From the NCBI GenBank assembly GCA_001798605.1, contig MGST01000188.1, forward strand, positions 1 to 40,760: 40,760 nucleotides of DNA. The letters are read 5' to 3'. Below the pieces are notes generated by a model. That model made no database searches. It saw only the letters and a list, made by a program, of their open reading frames with translations, and had not been told where the DNA came from. This DNA comes from Deltaproteobacteria bacterium RIFOXYA12_FULL_58_15 (GTDB lineage: Bacteria; Myxococcota; XYA12-FULL-58-9). A program made the position numbers and the translations under genes. Positions 9,269 to 17,937 of the stretch are shown in pieces. Positions within the stretch are counted from its first letter, which is position 1, and each line of letters opens with the position of its first letter.

Positions 9269-10339
9269 ATGTGTGAAACCAAGTTGCAGATCGTCGTGCT
9301 GGCGGGCGGGTCGGGTACTCGATTCTGGCCGGTGTCTCGCCGGGAGCGTCCCAAACAGCTGCTCGAAATCAACGGCAAGACGCTTCTAGCGTCAACTTTC
9401 GAACGTGTTCGCCGTCTCGGCCCTCCAAGCAATTGGTGGATGGTCGTGGGCGATGACCATGCCGAGAGGTGTCGGGCGACAGTGCCGGAAGTTCCCGTGT
9501 CACACGTGCTCGTGGAGCCCGCTCGACGCAATACGGCTTCGGCTATTGCGCTTGCCGCGGTGCACATTGCCGAGAGTGATCCTGATGCGGTGATGGCCGT
9601 TTTCCCTGCGGATCACATGGTACGCGATACCAAGAGACTCTGTGATGCGCTCGAGAGGGCGGCCCGTCGCGCCAAAGATGGTGCGATTGTCACTTTGGGG
9701 ATCACGCCGACGCATCCGGAGACAGGCTACGGATATATCCAACGGCGAGGTAGCGCCAACGAAGTGGGCGGCTACGGGGTCGCTCGATTTGTGGAGAAGC
9801 CTGATCGGCAGGGTGCGGAGGCATTGCTGTCCGGACAAGACGTCTATTGGAACGCCGGAATTTTTGTGATGCGCGTCGACGTGTTCTGTCATGCGCTCGC
9901 GGAGCACCAACCCGAGATAGACGCCGCGATGGCCAAGATTGTCAAATCCATCGGCAGCAACTACGAAGCGACGCTCGCGGCCTGTTATGAGGAGCTGCCA
10001 AAGATATCAGTAGACCACGGCATCATGGAGTTTGCTAACAACGTCGAAGTGGTGCCGGTTGATTGCGGCTGGTCCGATATCGGCACCTGGACCGCGTTTG
10101 CCGAGCTCTTTGGCGTCGATGATGCAGGCAACCGGTCGCAGGGTAGAGCTGTGCTTCTGGACAGCCGGGACTGCATTGTTCACGTGGGTGATGGCCACGC
10201 AGTGGCGACATTGGGGGTTCGGGGATTGGTTGTCGTTCATACCAAGGACGCCACCTTGGTAGTGTCTGCAGATCGAGTGCAAGAGGTGGGAAAAATCGTC
10301 GACGCCCTCAAAGAGAGGCAATGGAGCGAGTATTTGTGA
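9269..10339 (+). CDS. manC: Mannose-1-phosphate guanylyltransferase
   Basis: A 356-residue nucleotidyltransferase making GDP-mannose from mannose-1-phosphate and GTP. Family motifs occur in order: LAGGSGTRFWPVSR (NTP loop), EPARRNTASAI, FPADHMV, ETGYGYIQR, FVEKPDR, YWNAGIFVM, DHGIMEFA and CGWSDIGTW. It is the short monofunctional form, lacking the phosphomannose isomerase domain found in many ManC/CpsB proteins. GDP-mannose feeds LPS O-antigen, exopolysaccharide or glycoprotein synthesis, fitting hldE and galT at the window start. Its stop overlaps the next ATG (TGATG), so the following exported protein gene is coupled to it. Confidence 0.93.
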   Translation: MCETKLQIVVLAGGSGTRFWPVSRRERPKQLLEINGKTLLASTFERVRRLGPPSNWWMVVGDDHAERCRATVPEVPVSHVLVEPARRNTASAIALAAVHIAESDPDAVMAVFPADHMVRDTKRLCDALERAARRAKDGAIVTLGITPTHPETGYGYIQRRGSANEVGGYGVARFVEKPDRQGAEALLSGQDVYWNAGIFVMRVDVFCHALAEHQPEIDAAMAKIVKSIGSNYEATLAACYEELPKISVDHGIMEFANNVEVVPVDCGWSDIGTWTAFAELFGVDDAGNRSQGRAVLLDSRDCIVHVGDGHAVATLGVRGLVVVHTKDATLVVSADRVQEVGKIVDALKERQWSEYL

Positions 10340-10806
10340 TGCGACAGTTGTTGTGGGTTGTGGCTGCGTTTGTTGGGATAGGGATGATAACCCCCGATGC
10401 GGTGGCGCAAAGGGAGGATGAGAAGCCTGTTGCGGCCGAAACCAGGTCGAAGTCGAAGGCAAAGGCGAAGAAAACGGAAGGGGAAGAAGAACAAGAGACC
10501 GCCGCGGAGGCCAAGCGAAATATTGACAAGGCGCGGCCAGGGTCGCTGCTCAACCGCGACAAGCCGCTCGGTGAGTCCATTGACTTGCGTGGTGACATGG
10601 AGCGCCGCCGTGATTTTGAGGTGATTCGGCACTACACAAGGGTGGCTGAACTCGACGTTATCGAGGGGTTGGCCCGCAAGGCCAATGACCTGACGTTGTT
10701 GGAGAGGGTCGAGGACATTCGGCGCAAGGAGCTACAGCGGTATTTCTCAGTCATGCAGTTACTCCGCGATCTTGCGTTGCAAAAGGCCGTGGAGGTAATT
10801 CCATGA
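10339..10806 (+). CDS. Exported charged protein of unknown function
   Basis: About 155 residues, not recognised. From ATG 10339 the protein begins with a signal peptide (MRQLLWVVAAFVGIGM, then ..DAVAQ as a probable cleavage site). It continues with a low-complexity Lys/Glu/Ala stretch (about residues 25-60) and ends in a predicted helical region rich in Arg, Glu and Leu. An alternative ATG at 10321 adds six residues, but its ribosome site is only two bases away. It overlaps manC upstream and shares an ATGA with the lipoprotein gene downstream, so it and its partner probably function together in the envelope. Confidence 0.7.
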   Translation: MRQLLWVVAAFVGIGMITPDAVAQREDEKPVAAETRSKSKAKAKKTEGEEEQETAAEAKRNIDKARPGSLLNRDKPLGESIDLRGDMERRRDFEVIRHYTRVAELDVIEGLARKANDLTLLERVEDIRRKELQRYFSVMQLLRDLALQKAVEVIP

Positions 10807-11051
10807 GGTGGTCAGTCTTGTTGCTCTGCGTCTGCCTCGCGGGCTGCACCCGCTGTGGAAATGAGGGGGCAACCGCACAACGACATATCGATCCAGCAAA
10901 GTGGGTCGCTCCCGTGGATGTTCCCAAGCCGGGCACGACATATCAAGAGGCCTACGAACGCGCCAAAGGAGAGATCACGCTCGACAACGCAAGGGACCGC
11001 CTCAAGGTGATAGAGCACGCGATCGAACGCGATTCAGCATTGATGCAGTGA
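10803..11051 (+). CDS. Small predicted lipoprotein
   Basis: An 82-residue protein starting in the stop of the preceding gene (ATGA). The N-terminus MRWSVLLLCVCLAGC is a clear lipoprotein signal with the lipobox LAGC at residues 12-15. The mature part has one further Cys soon after, a central Pro/Tyr segment and a C-terminal amphipathic helix (YERAKGEITLDNARDRL). It is too short to be an enzyme. Together with the upstream exported protein it suggests a small envelope complex; I do not recognise either family. Confidence 0.7.
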   Translation: MRWSVLLLCVCLAGCTRCGNEGATAQRHIDPAKWVAPVDVPKPGTTYQEAYERAKGEITLDNARDRLKVIEHAIERDSALMQ

Positions 11052-11068
11052 CGACGGAGTTTGTCGGC

Positions 11069-12130
11069 TCATCCTGCAACCACTTCCATCTCGGTTGAAG
11101 CAATGGTGATCTTGTCGCCGCGTTGCAGGTTCGCTTTCTTCTGGGTTGTGCCGTTGACCGTCATGCCACCGCCGCCAGAAGTGTCAATGATGGAGTATTG
11201 GCCATCGGGATTGCGAACAACGTGAGCGTGGGTGCGGGACACCCCAGCAAGCTTGATGACGATATCGCTCTTTGGGCTACGGCCAATGGACATCTTTTCG
11301 CCGCGCAAGGGATAGATCTCCGGGTCTCCATCTTTTTTGAAAACCTTGATGGCGTTGCTGGCGGCTTCTTTCTCGACGGCGGAAACCTGAGGCTTTGTGT
11401 CCACCAAGGACGCTGGTTGAGTGGTCCTTGAATTCGAGATCTTGTCCGGCTTGTTGACTTCTGTGGCTGGTGTTGGAGTCGACTTGGCCGTGTAGATTTT
11501 GTCTGGCTTTGCAACTTCTGTGGCTGGTGTTGCCTTGGTGGTCTCGGCATCGGACATCGCGTCCGCGGGTGGGGGCGGGGGCGCTGGTTGCTTTCGCGTG
11601 GGAAAGTCCATTTTAGGGGACGGTGGCAGATCCACCTGCACCACGTTGGGGGAAAGGGTGGCCACAGAGTCCTCGGCGAGGCATCGGGAGCATTCTTCAT
11701 AAGTGGCCTCGAGGACGTCTATTTGCTCCTTGAGCTCCTTTTGAACCTCGGTCATCTCTTTCTCGATGGGAGCCAATTCCTCCTTGGAGAACTCGCCGAG
11801 GTCGCAGCGAAACCGCTGTTCTTCGAGATCATCGTTGACCTCGTGAAGACGACCGCGAATATCCTGCTCGCGTTTCTGTATTCCCTCGAGCTGCTTTTTG
11901 ACCTCTTCACTGGCGGGGGCAAACTCATCTGCGATCGCTTTGAGTCGCTTTTTGTAGTCGGTGATAACCTTGGTGTAGATTTGCGCTTTGACCTTTTCTT
12001 TGTTCGATTCGGCTTTGCTAATGAGATCCTGTAGGTCTTCGCGGCGGCTAACGATGTCCCGCAGCTTCTCCATCGAATCCCCGTTGATTCGGAGCTCCGG
12101 GTAGCCGTCACCGCTGGATGTATTTTCCAT
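11069..12130 (-). CDS. FHA domain protein with N-terminal coiled coil
   Basis: A 353-residue protein. AGGAG is placed correctly before the ATG whose last base is 12130; the open frame extends upstream but that part looks non-coding. Residues about 15-165 form a long charged coiled coil with a CSRC pair at its end. A Pro/Thr-rich linker follows and contains two copies of TPATEV(A/N)KPDKI. The last 90 residues are a forkhead-associated domain with the core [17 protein letters not shown] and VNGT motifs that bind phosphothreonine. The region encoding PPPPPP and the duplicated linker is low complexity. It likely recognises a phosphorylated target of a Ser/Thr kinase; one such kinase lies 4 kb away. 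Confidence 0.85.
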   Translation of the reverse strand: MENTSSGDGYPELRINGDSMEKLRDIVSRREDLQDLISKAESNKEKVKAQIYTKVITDYKKRLKAIADEFAPASEEVKKQLEGIQKREQDIRGRLHEVNDDLEEQRFRCDLGEFSKEELAPIEKEMTEVQKELKEQIDVLEATYEECSRCLAEDSVATLSPNVVQVDLPPSPKMDFPTRKQPAPPPPPADAMSDAETTKATPATEVAKPDKIYTAKSTPTPATEVNKPDKISNSRTTQPASLVDTKPQVSAVEKEAASNAIKVFKKDGDPEIYPLRGEKMSIGRSPKSDIVIKLAGVSRTHAHVVRNPDGQYSIIDTSGGGGMTVNGTTQKKANLQRGDKITIASTEMEVVAG

Positions 12131-12239
12131 GTCACTTCTCCTGGGGCAGATGTTTGAGTCTATCGGAGAGGGCGGGAGAGTCAACGGCCGTGGGCGTTTG
12201 CGAAATGGTGGCGGTCGCCTCGCACCATGTCCGTTGGTG

Positions 12240-14234
12240 TCAGAGAAGCGACCGGGCCGCATCGACAACCGCCTCGACGGTCATTCCAAGTTTTTCTAGC
12301 ACGACATCACCGGGTGCCGAGGCACCGAAACGGTTTATGCCAACCATCATACCAGCGCCTCCAACCCAACGTTCCCAACCATGGGTGCAACCGGCTTCAA
12401 TGGAAACTCTCGCGGTGACCGCACAGGGCAATACCGACTCGCGGTATGTCTCATCCTGGCGTGCAAACAGCTCCCAACTCGGCATCGATACCACCCGTGC
12501 CGAGATCCCTTCCTTGGAAAGTTCAGCCTGCGCAAGGGTCGCGAGCACAACCTCGGAGCCGGTCGCTATGAGGATGATTGTGGGCTCGCCGTCCGCACAG
12601 TCGGCGAGAACGTAGGCGCCACGTTCGATACCCAACATTGCGTGATTCGACGTCCCCTCAAGAGTGGGCAAAGATTGCCGGCTGAGAATGAGGGCGACCG
12701 GCCCGTCGCGATATTGAGTGGCGAAGCGCCAAGCGGCTGCGGTCTCGTTCGGGTCGGCGGGGCGAATGGTGACCATGTTGGGTATGATTCGCAGAGACAT
12801 CAGATGTTCCACAGGCTGATGAGTTGGACCATCCTCGCCGACAGCAACCGAATCATGGGTGAAGACATACTTCACCGGGAGTTTCATCATTGCCGCCAAG
12901 CGCACGGCCGGACGCATGTAGTCGACAAACGGGAAAAAGGTCGAGACAAAGGGGCACAATCCGCGGTGGTAGGCGATGCCGTTGGCGATCCCTGCCATGG
13001 CGTGTTCACGGATGCCAAATTGAATATTGCGTCCAAGATGTTTGGCGCTGAAGAAACCACCGTTTTTGATACGAGTCTTCGTCGATGAGCTGAGGTCGGC
13101 GTCGCCACCGACCAAAAAGGGCAGTTTGGCGGCGACGGCGTTGAGAGCCAACCCCCCTGCGGCTCGGGTGGCGAGGGCCTGCGGTGGGTTCCATGTTGGC
13201 AGGTCCGCATCCCAACCAGGGGGGAGCTCGCCACCCATGGCTTGGTCCCAGGTTCGGGCGAGCTCGGGGTGTGCTTGAGCCCACGAGTCGAACAGTTGTT
13301 GCCATTTCTGTTGGGCTTGTGCACCACGGAGCCCAGCTTTGCCACAATCCTCTTTGGCTTGCTCTGGTACAAAAAAAGGCTCGTGGTCCCACTGGAGGGC
13401 CTTTTTCGTCAGGGCAATCTCCTCTGCTCCGAGTGGTGAGCCGTGGGCGGAAGAGGTGCCATGACGATTCGGTGAGCCGTAGCCGATGGTGGTCTTGACC
13501 ACGATGAGGGATGGCTTGTCCTTTTCCTTCTGCGCCTTCTCAATGGCCAGGGCGAGAGCCGCGAGATCGGTATCGCCGTCATTCACCGTTTCAACGTGCC
13601 AACCGCAGGCGATGTGGCGTGCTGCCACATCCTCGGTGAAAGTTTCCGCGGCAGGGCCGTCGAGGGTGATGCCATTGGAGTCGTAGAGCCAGATGAGCTT
13701 GCCGAGCCCAAGGTGCCCTGCAAGGGACGCACACTCGGAGGCGACGCCCTCCATGAGGTCTCCGTCGGAGACCAGTCCATAGGTGTGGTGGTCAACAATG
13801 TCGAAACCTGGGCGATTGAAGATGCCCGCCAACATTCGTTCAGCGATTGCCATGCCGACGGTGTTGGCAGTGCCTTGGCCGAGGGGCCCGGTGGTCGCCT
13901 CGACACCGGGCAGGAGATGGTATTCGGGATGACCGGCAGTGCGGCTGCCCCACTGACGAAAGCTTTTGAGCTCATCGACGCTCAGGTCGTAACCGAACAG
14001 ATGTAGCAACCCGTATTGCAACATGCTGCCGTGACCCGCCGAAAGAACAAAACGATCACGATTGGCCCAATCTGGGTTCTGTGGATTGAACGACAAAAAC
14101 CGCCGCCACAGGACATACGCCATCGGCGCGGCCCCCATGGGCAAGCCGGGGTGTCCGGAGTTGGCTTTCTCGATGGCGTCAATGGCCAATGTGCGCAGGG
14201 TGTTGACGGAGAGGATATCGAGGGAGGATGTCAT
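12240..14234 (-). CDS. tkt: Transketolase
   Basis: A 664-residue thiamine-diphosphate enzyme of the pentose phosphate pathway, moving two-carbon units between ketoses and aldoses. The ATG ending at 14234 starts the typical N-terminus ([20 protein letters not shown], then [13 protein letters not shown]). Other motifs are [12 protein letters not shown] and [11 protein letters not shown] (ThDP/Mg site), [12 protein letters not shown] in the pyrimidine domain, and [10 protein letters not shown] near the C-terminus. Length is normal. The frame reads on upstream, but the family begins at the chosen ATG. It lies in the same direction as the FHA gene, 109 bases before it. Confidence 0.96.
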   Translation of the reverse strand: MTSSLDILSVNTLRTLAIDAIEKANSGHPGLPMGAAPMAYVLWRRFLSFNPQNPDWANRDRFVLSAGHGSMLQYGLLHLFGYDLSVDELKSFRQWGSRTAGHPEYHLLPGVEATTGPLGQGTANTVGMAIAERMLAGIFNRPGFDIVDHHTYGLVSDGDLMEGVASECASLAGHLGLGKLIWLYDSNGITLDGPAAETFTEDVAARHIACGWHVETVNDGDTDLAALALAIEKAQKEKDKPSLIVVKTTIGYGSPNRHGTSSAHGSPLGAEEIALTKKALQWDHEPFFVPEQAKEDCGKAGLRGAQAQQKWQQLFDSWAQAHPELARTWDQAMGGELPPGWDADLPTWNPPQALATRAAGGLALNAVAAKLPFLVGGDADLSSSTKTRIKNGGFFSAKHLGRNIQFGIREHAMAGIANGIAYHRGLCPFVSTFFPFVDYMRPAVRLAAMMKLPVKYVFTHDSVAVGEDGPTHQPVEHLMSLRIIPNMVTIRPADPNETAAAWRFATQYRDGPVALILSRQSLPTLEGTSNHAMLGIERGAYVLADCADGEPTIILIATGSEVVLATLAQAELSKEGISARVVSMPSWELFARQDETYRESVLPCAVTARVSIEAGCTHGWERWVGGAGMMVGINRFGASAPGDVVLEKLGMTVEAVVDAARSLL

Positions 14235-14675
14235 GTGAACCTTCGGTTGAGCCTTCGAATGGGGGCCACAAATTGGCCCGCGTTCATCCGTTGCTCTGCC
14301 ACGAAACCGCGGCGAAAAAAAGGGCCATTCCCAAGTGGTATTTGCTGCCTTGCCAAGACCGTGCCGACCTGTCATACAGCGTCGCAGCTAGATCAGGGTT
14401 GCAGCAGTAGCGCTTCCTTGACGCCCTGCCCCATATTGGGGCCAGCTGCAGTGCAATTATTCATATGTCTCAGGGCGGGATGTGTGCGGCGACATTATTT
14501 GTTTGAAGTGATTGTCGCCCCGATACCGCGTTCGAATCTCAGGCAAGAGCCCAAAGAGAGCTTGAGCATGTTGGCTGACTGCCAAAGCTCTGCAATCCGA
14601 GCTCCAGCCCTGAACCGCACGCCAATTGGCGGTGCCTCACCTAAGTGGCGTACCCCCAGAATTAGAAGGTAAGCA
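14235..14675. promoter_or_regulatory. 441-bp divergent intergenic region between tkt and the DEAD-box helicase
   Basis: There is no convincing gene here. The region must hold promoters for both divergent genes. It contains GCCCCA-TAT-TGGGGC (14428-14442) and, about 45 bases before the helicase start, the perfect palindrome CGCCAATTGGCG (14620-14631), whose flanks GCAC/GTGC extend it with a one-base bulge. These could be operators or a leader hairpin. No typical -10/-35 pair stands out. Confidence 0.4.
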
Positions 14676-16229
14676 GTGAGTAACACAACAGAGAGCAAAG
14701 ACGGTGCCCAGAACAAAGAAGGGACCCGTGGTTTTGACAACCTCGGTCTGTCCCAACACCTCCTCGACACCCTCGCGCGGACCGAGTATGTGACGCCGAC
14801 CCCCATCCAGTTCCAGGCCATTCCCCACGTGTTGGCGGGTAAGGATCTGTTGGGCTGCGCCCAAACCGGAACCGGTAAGACCGCAGCGTTCGCCCTGCCA
14901 ATCATTCAACGCATCATGATCAGGGCCCGAGCCCAAGAGAAGCAGGGGGGAATTCAGGCCTTGGTGCTTGCACCCACGCGAGAGCTTGCCGCTCAGATCG
15001 GTGCGAGCTTTGAGAAGTACGCGGGACGCGGCGGACCGCGACAGACGGTGGTCTTCGGCGGTGTCAGCAAGAGCGGACAGATTCAGGCATTGCGCCGGGG
15101 TGTTGAAGTGTTGGTCGCCACCCCAGGTCGACTTCTCGATCTCATGGGAGATGGCGTCATTCGCCTGGATCGCGTGCACACCTTCGTGCTCGACGAAGCG
15201 GACCGCATGCTCGACATGGGCTTCATTAACGATGTGCGGCGGATTACCAAGGCTGTACCTGAGAACCGTCAGACCCTGATGTTCTCGGCGACGATGCCAC
15301 CTGAGATCAGGGACCTCGCTGATCGGATCTTGAAAAATCCCGTGAGTGTTGCGGTCGACCCCGTCTCATCGACGGTTGCTCCCCTCGACCAGTCGGTCTA
15401 CCTCGTTGAAAAATCTTCCAAGATCGAGCTGCTCATCGAGCTGTTGCGAGGTGTCGAAATTGATCGCGCGTTGGTCTTTACCCGCACCAAGCATGGTGCC
15501 AATCGGGTGGTGAAGAGGTTGGTGCAAGCCAACTTTCAGGCCGCTGCCATCCATGGCAACAAGTCCCAATCGGCTCGAGTGCGTGCCCTGGAGGATTTCA
15601 AAGCCGGTCGCATCCGAATCGTCGTCGCGACGGACATCGCCGCGCGTGGAATCGACATCAAAGACCTCTCCCATGTGATCAATTTCGATCTTCCGAATGA
15701 GCCAGAGAGCTATGTGCATCGGGTCGGCCGCACTGGTAGAGCAGGCAAGACCGGCATTGCCATCTCGTTTTGTTCCGCTGAGGAACGTCTCTATCTCAAA
15801 GACATCGAGCGTCTCATCCGCCGTTCCATCGAAATCCGAGTCACCCCCAAGGGTCTCCCCAGAGGTCCGGCTTCGCCGCCGAGATCCCGCGATAACTCTT
15901 CTGGCAGTCGAGCAACTCAACCTGGCCAACGGAATGTCCGACCTGGCCAACGGAATGCCCGACCCGGCCAACGGGATGCCCGACCTGGCCAACGGGATGC
16001 CCGACCTGGCCAACGGGATGCCCGACCTGGCCAACGGGATGCCCGACCTGCTTCGCTGCACAAACGCCCGAGGGGCGGGGTGCCCGATCGTGGTCCTTCC
16101 CGCCAGAGCGGTGGGGCAGCGGGGAGTGGCACTTCCAGCGGTCGTGGGCTGTCTGGTCGTGGTACCTCCGGCCGCAGTTCCTCCGGCCACGGATCATCGG
16201 GTCGCAGCAACAGCTCCGCAATTCGTTGA
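14676..16229 (+). CDS. DEAD-box ATP-dependent RNA helicase with repeat-rich C-terminus
   Basis: A 517-residue RhlE-type helicase that unwinds structured RNA. From the N-terminus: a Q motif near residue 45 (TPTPIQFQ), motif I AQTGTGKT, Ia PTRELAAQ, Ib TPGRLLDL, II VLDEADRML, III SAT, V RIVVATDIAARGID and VI HRVGRTGRAG. The GTG start is preceded by AAGG. After about residue 385 the protein becomes disordered. It contains six perfect-length copies of PGQR(N/D)(V/A)R and ends in a Gly/Ser/Arg-rich tail that resembles RNA-binding RGG tails. Such helicases assist ribosome assembly and mRNA turnover, often in the cold. The repeat block is encoded by 21-bp DNA units. Confidence 0.93.
   Translation: MSNTTESKDGAQNKEGTRGFDNLGLSQHLLDTLARTEYVTPTPIQFQAIPHVLAGKDLLGCAQTGTGKTAAFALPIIQRIMIRARAQEKQGGIQALVLAPTRELAAQIGASFEKYAGRGGPRQTVVFGGVSKSGQIQALRRGVEVLVATPGRLLDLMGDGVIRLDRVHTFVLDEADRMLDMGFINDVRRITKAVPENRQTLMFSATMPPEIRDLADRILKNPVSVAVDPVSSTVAPLDQSVYLVEKSSKIELLIELLRGVEIDRALVFTRTKHGANRVVKRLVQANFQAAAIHGNKSQSARVRALEDFKAGRIRIVVATDIAARGIDIKDLSHVINFDLPNEPESYVHRVGRTGRAGKTGIAISFCSAEERLYLKDIERLIRRSIEIRVTPKGLPRGPASPPRSRDNSSGSRATQPGQRNVRPGQRNARPGQRDARPGQRDARPGQRDARPGQRDARPASLHKRPRGGVPDRGPSRQSGGAAGSGTSSGRGLSGRGTSGRSSSGHGSSGRSNSSAIR
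15921..16046 (+). repeat. Six tandem 21-bp coding repeats in the helicase tail
   Basis: Six units of exactly 21 bp based on CCTGGCCAACGGGATGCCC plus GA, each encoding PGQR(N/D)(V/A)R. Units one and two carry base differences (GGAATG, and GTCC in unit one) and unit three has CCCGG; units four to six are identical. That gradient suggests recent duplication at the 3' side. There are no spacers, so this is not a CRISPR array. Confidence 0.95.
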
Positions 16230-16338
16230 CCCGGAACTTGCCGCTACCCCTCCCAACTTCCCATTCTTCGGCGACGGTCGCAATTTCGTGAATACGGGTT
16301 GTGTCCTCAGATTATGAGGGGATACATTCATACAGCAG

Positions 16339-17664
16339 ATGGCAAGCGACACGACCACGCTGCCCCGTCTCCGGCGTGGCACCCGAATTGGCAAATACCT
16401 CTTGCAACGCCGACTCGGTGAGGGCGGTTTTGCTTCGGTATGGAAGGCCAAAGACACCATCGAAGATGACTGGGTGGCCCTGAAGATTCCCCATCCCCTG
16501 TTGCCTGGTTCTGATGGCGAAGGGGAGCTACTCAGAGAGATTCGCCTCGGCGCCCGGCTCGATCACCCGAACATCTTGCGTGTAAAAAATGCCGATCGGG
16601 TTGGCTCCTTGTTTGTGATCGCCACCGATTTGGCCATTGAGTCCCTTGATGACCGGTTGACTCGGCGCTTCGCGATCCGGCGAGCATTGATTCTGACGCG
16701 CCAGCTGGTCGAGGGGTTGGCATACGCCCACCAACATCGAGTTGTGCATCGTGACCTCAAACCGCCAAACCTGATGTTGTATGAAGGCGACCGGCTGCGC
16801 ATCGCCGATTTTGGTCTCGCCAAGATCATGCGTCACACCATGATATCGGCGACGGGATCGGGCTCGATTCTCTACGCCGCGCCCGAACAAATGCATGGCT
16901 ATCCATGCCTTGCGTCAGACGTGTTCTCGGCGGGGCTCATCATCTTTCAGATGCTCACCGGCAGTCTGCCACGTTGGCCGTTCCGCTGGCCCTTTGAGCG
17001 CCACAAGGTTCTCGTCCAACTGGCACCGGAGTTGGTGCCGATCATTCGCAGAGCTGTGCGCGTCGACCACAGATACCGGTATGCCGATGCCACCCGATTG
17101 CGTGTCGCCCTTGAGCGCGTCTGGCCAAAAATAGACAAGCGCCTCAATCCCCAGGTCAAAAAGCCCCGGCGACGTCGGCCCGCCCTCGGGGCGTGGAGAG
17201 ATGCACGGTTTCGTGAGTGCAAGAACGCTTTGGGCAAGAGCCTCGGGTTGCACTTCAACTGTCCTCGGTGTGAGGGTCCGATCGCAGAGAACATGCGCGC
17301 CTGCCCTTGGTGTCGCAGCAAGACGACGCGATTTGCCGAGGCGAGTCGGTGGCCTCTGTATTGCCCGCGGTGCAATGGTGGAATGCGAGAGGAATGGCGT
17401 TTCTGCCCATGGTGCTGGGGTGGTGCATACGCAGATAGGCCAGGAAAGCTACGCGCTGACTCTCGATACGACATGGTGTGCCGAAGCTGCAAGGAGCCGA
17501 TGCAAAGTGGTATGCGATACTGTCCGTGGTGTCATGCCCGCCACAGCAAACCAGTACGCATCGCCGCACTGGTCGACAAATGCCCACAATGCAAGAGCGC
17601 AGTCGCGCTGGCTTTGTGGGATTTCTGCCCCTGGTGCACCGAACCTTTGGGAAAATCCGGCTAG
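16339..17664 (+). CDS. Ser/Thr protein kinase with four C-terminal zinc ribbons
   Basis: A 441-residue soluble kinase. The kinase domain (about residues 18-262) is complete: glycine loop LGEGGFASVW, K49 in ALKI, catalytic HRDLKPPN (D139), DFG at 157-159 and APEQ at 181-184. After a basic linker (KKPRRRRP) come four zinc-ribbon units at C308/311-322/325, C342/345-356/359, C381/384-395/398 and C415/418-430/433. Each second pair reads CPWC and the gaps are 10, 10, 10 and 11 residues. No membrane helix follows, unlike most PknB-type sensor kinases, so the regulatory input is likely intracellular. It may bind nucleic acid or protein through the ribbons, or sense metal or redox state; that is inference. 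Confidence 0.92.
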   Translation: MASDTTTLPRLRRGTRIGKYLLQRRLGEGGFASVWKAKDTIEDDWVALKIPHPLLPGSDGEGELLREIRLGARLDHPNILRVKNADRVGSLFVIATDLAIESLDDRLTRRFAIRRALILTRQLVEGLAYAHQHRVVHRDLKPPNLMLYEGDRLRIADFGLAKIMRHTMISATGSGSILYAAPEQMHGYPCLASDVFSAGLIIFQMLTGSLPRWPFRWPFERHKVLVQLAPELVPIIRRAVRVDHRYRYADATRLRVALERVWPKIDKRLNPQVKKPRRRRPALGAWRDARFRECKNALGKSLGLHFNCPRCEGPIAENMRACPWCRSKTTRFAEASRWPLYCPRCNGGMREEWRFCPWCWGGAYADRPGKLRADSRYDMVCRSCKEPMQSGMRYCPWCHARHSKPVRIAALVDKCPQCKSAVALALWDFCPWCTEPLGKSG

Positions 17665-17704
17665 TGATCCAACACCCCAGCCCAAATCTACCATCAAATG
17701 CTAT

Positions 17705-17830
17705 CCGAATCGCCAGATGTGCCGTTAGGTCAAGGAGCAGCGAGGATTTGCGCGCAGTCGTACTTTGACGTACGGCGAGCAGCAAATCCGAAGCTGCGAC
17801 GATGAGATAACGGTGCAGATGGCGATTCGG
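17705..17830. repeat. 126-bp interrupted palindrome (MITE/REP-like element)
   Basis: An imperfect inverted repeat centred near 17767. Its ends are exact: CCGAATCGCCA (17705-17715) and TGGCGATTCGG (17820-17830). Further matching blocks sit at mirrored positions: CCGTTA/TAACGG (17722-17727 and 17808-17813), GCAGC/GCTGC (17737-17741 and 17793-17797), GGATTTGC/GCAAATCC (17744-17751 and 17782-17789) and CGTAC/GTACG around the centre. It would fold into one arm of about 60 pairs with bulges. It has no coding capacity and lies in the gap before the OPT transporter gene. Whether other copies exist in the genome cannot be seen here. Confidence 0.8.
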
Positions 17831-17937
17831 GGCCACATCCACCGCTTGGCCCAGCATCGACCCCGTGATATCGGCTCGTGACTCGTTGAATCAAATGGAC
17901 GTACGGTCAAAGAGCCGGCCAACCAAAGAGTAGATCG

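Noticed and set aside
15921-16046. CRISPR array
   Set aside because: The 21-bp units are contiguous without spacers and lie in frame inside a gene.
15697-16317. Plus-strand frame with LANGMPD repeats, and minus-strand frames with WPGRASR repeats
   Set aside because: Both are other-frame readings of the helicase 21-bp repeat; the helicase frame explains it.
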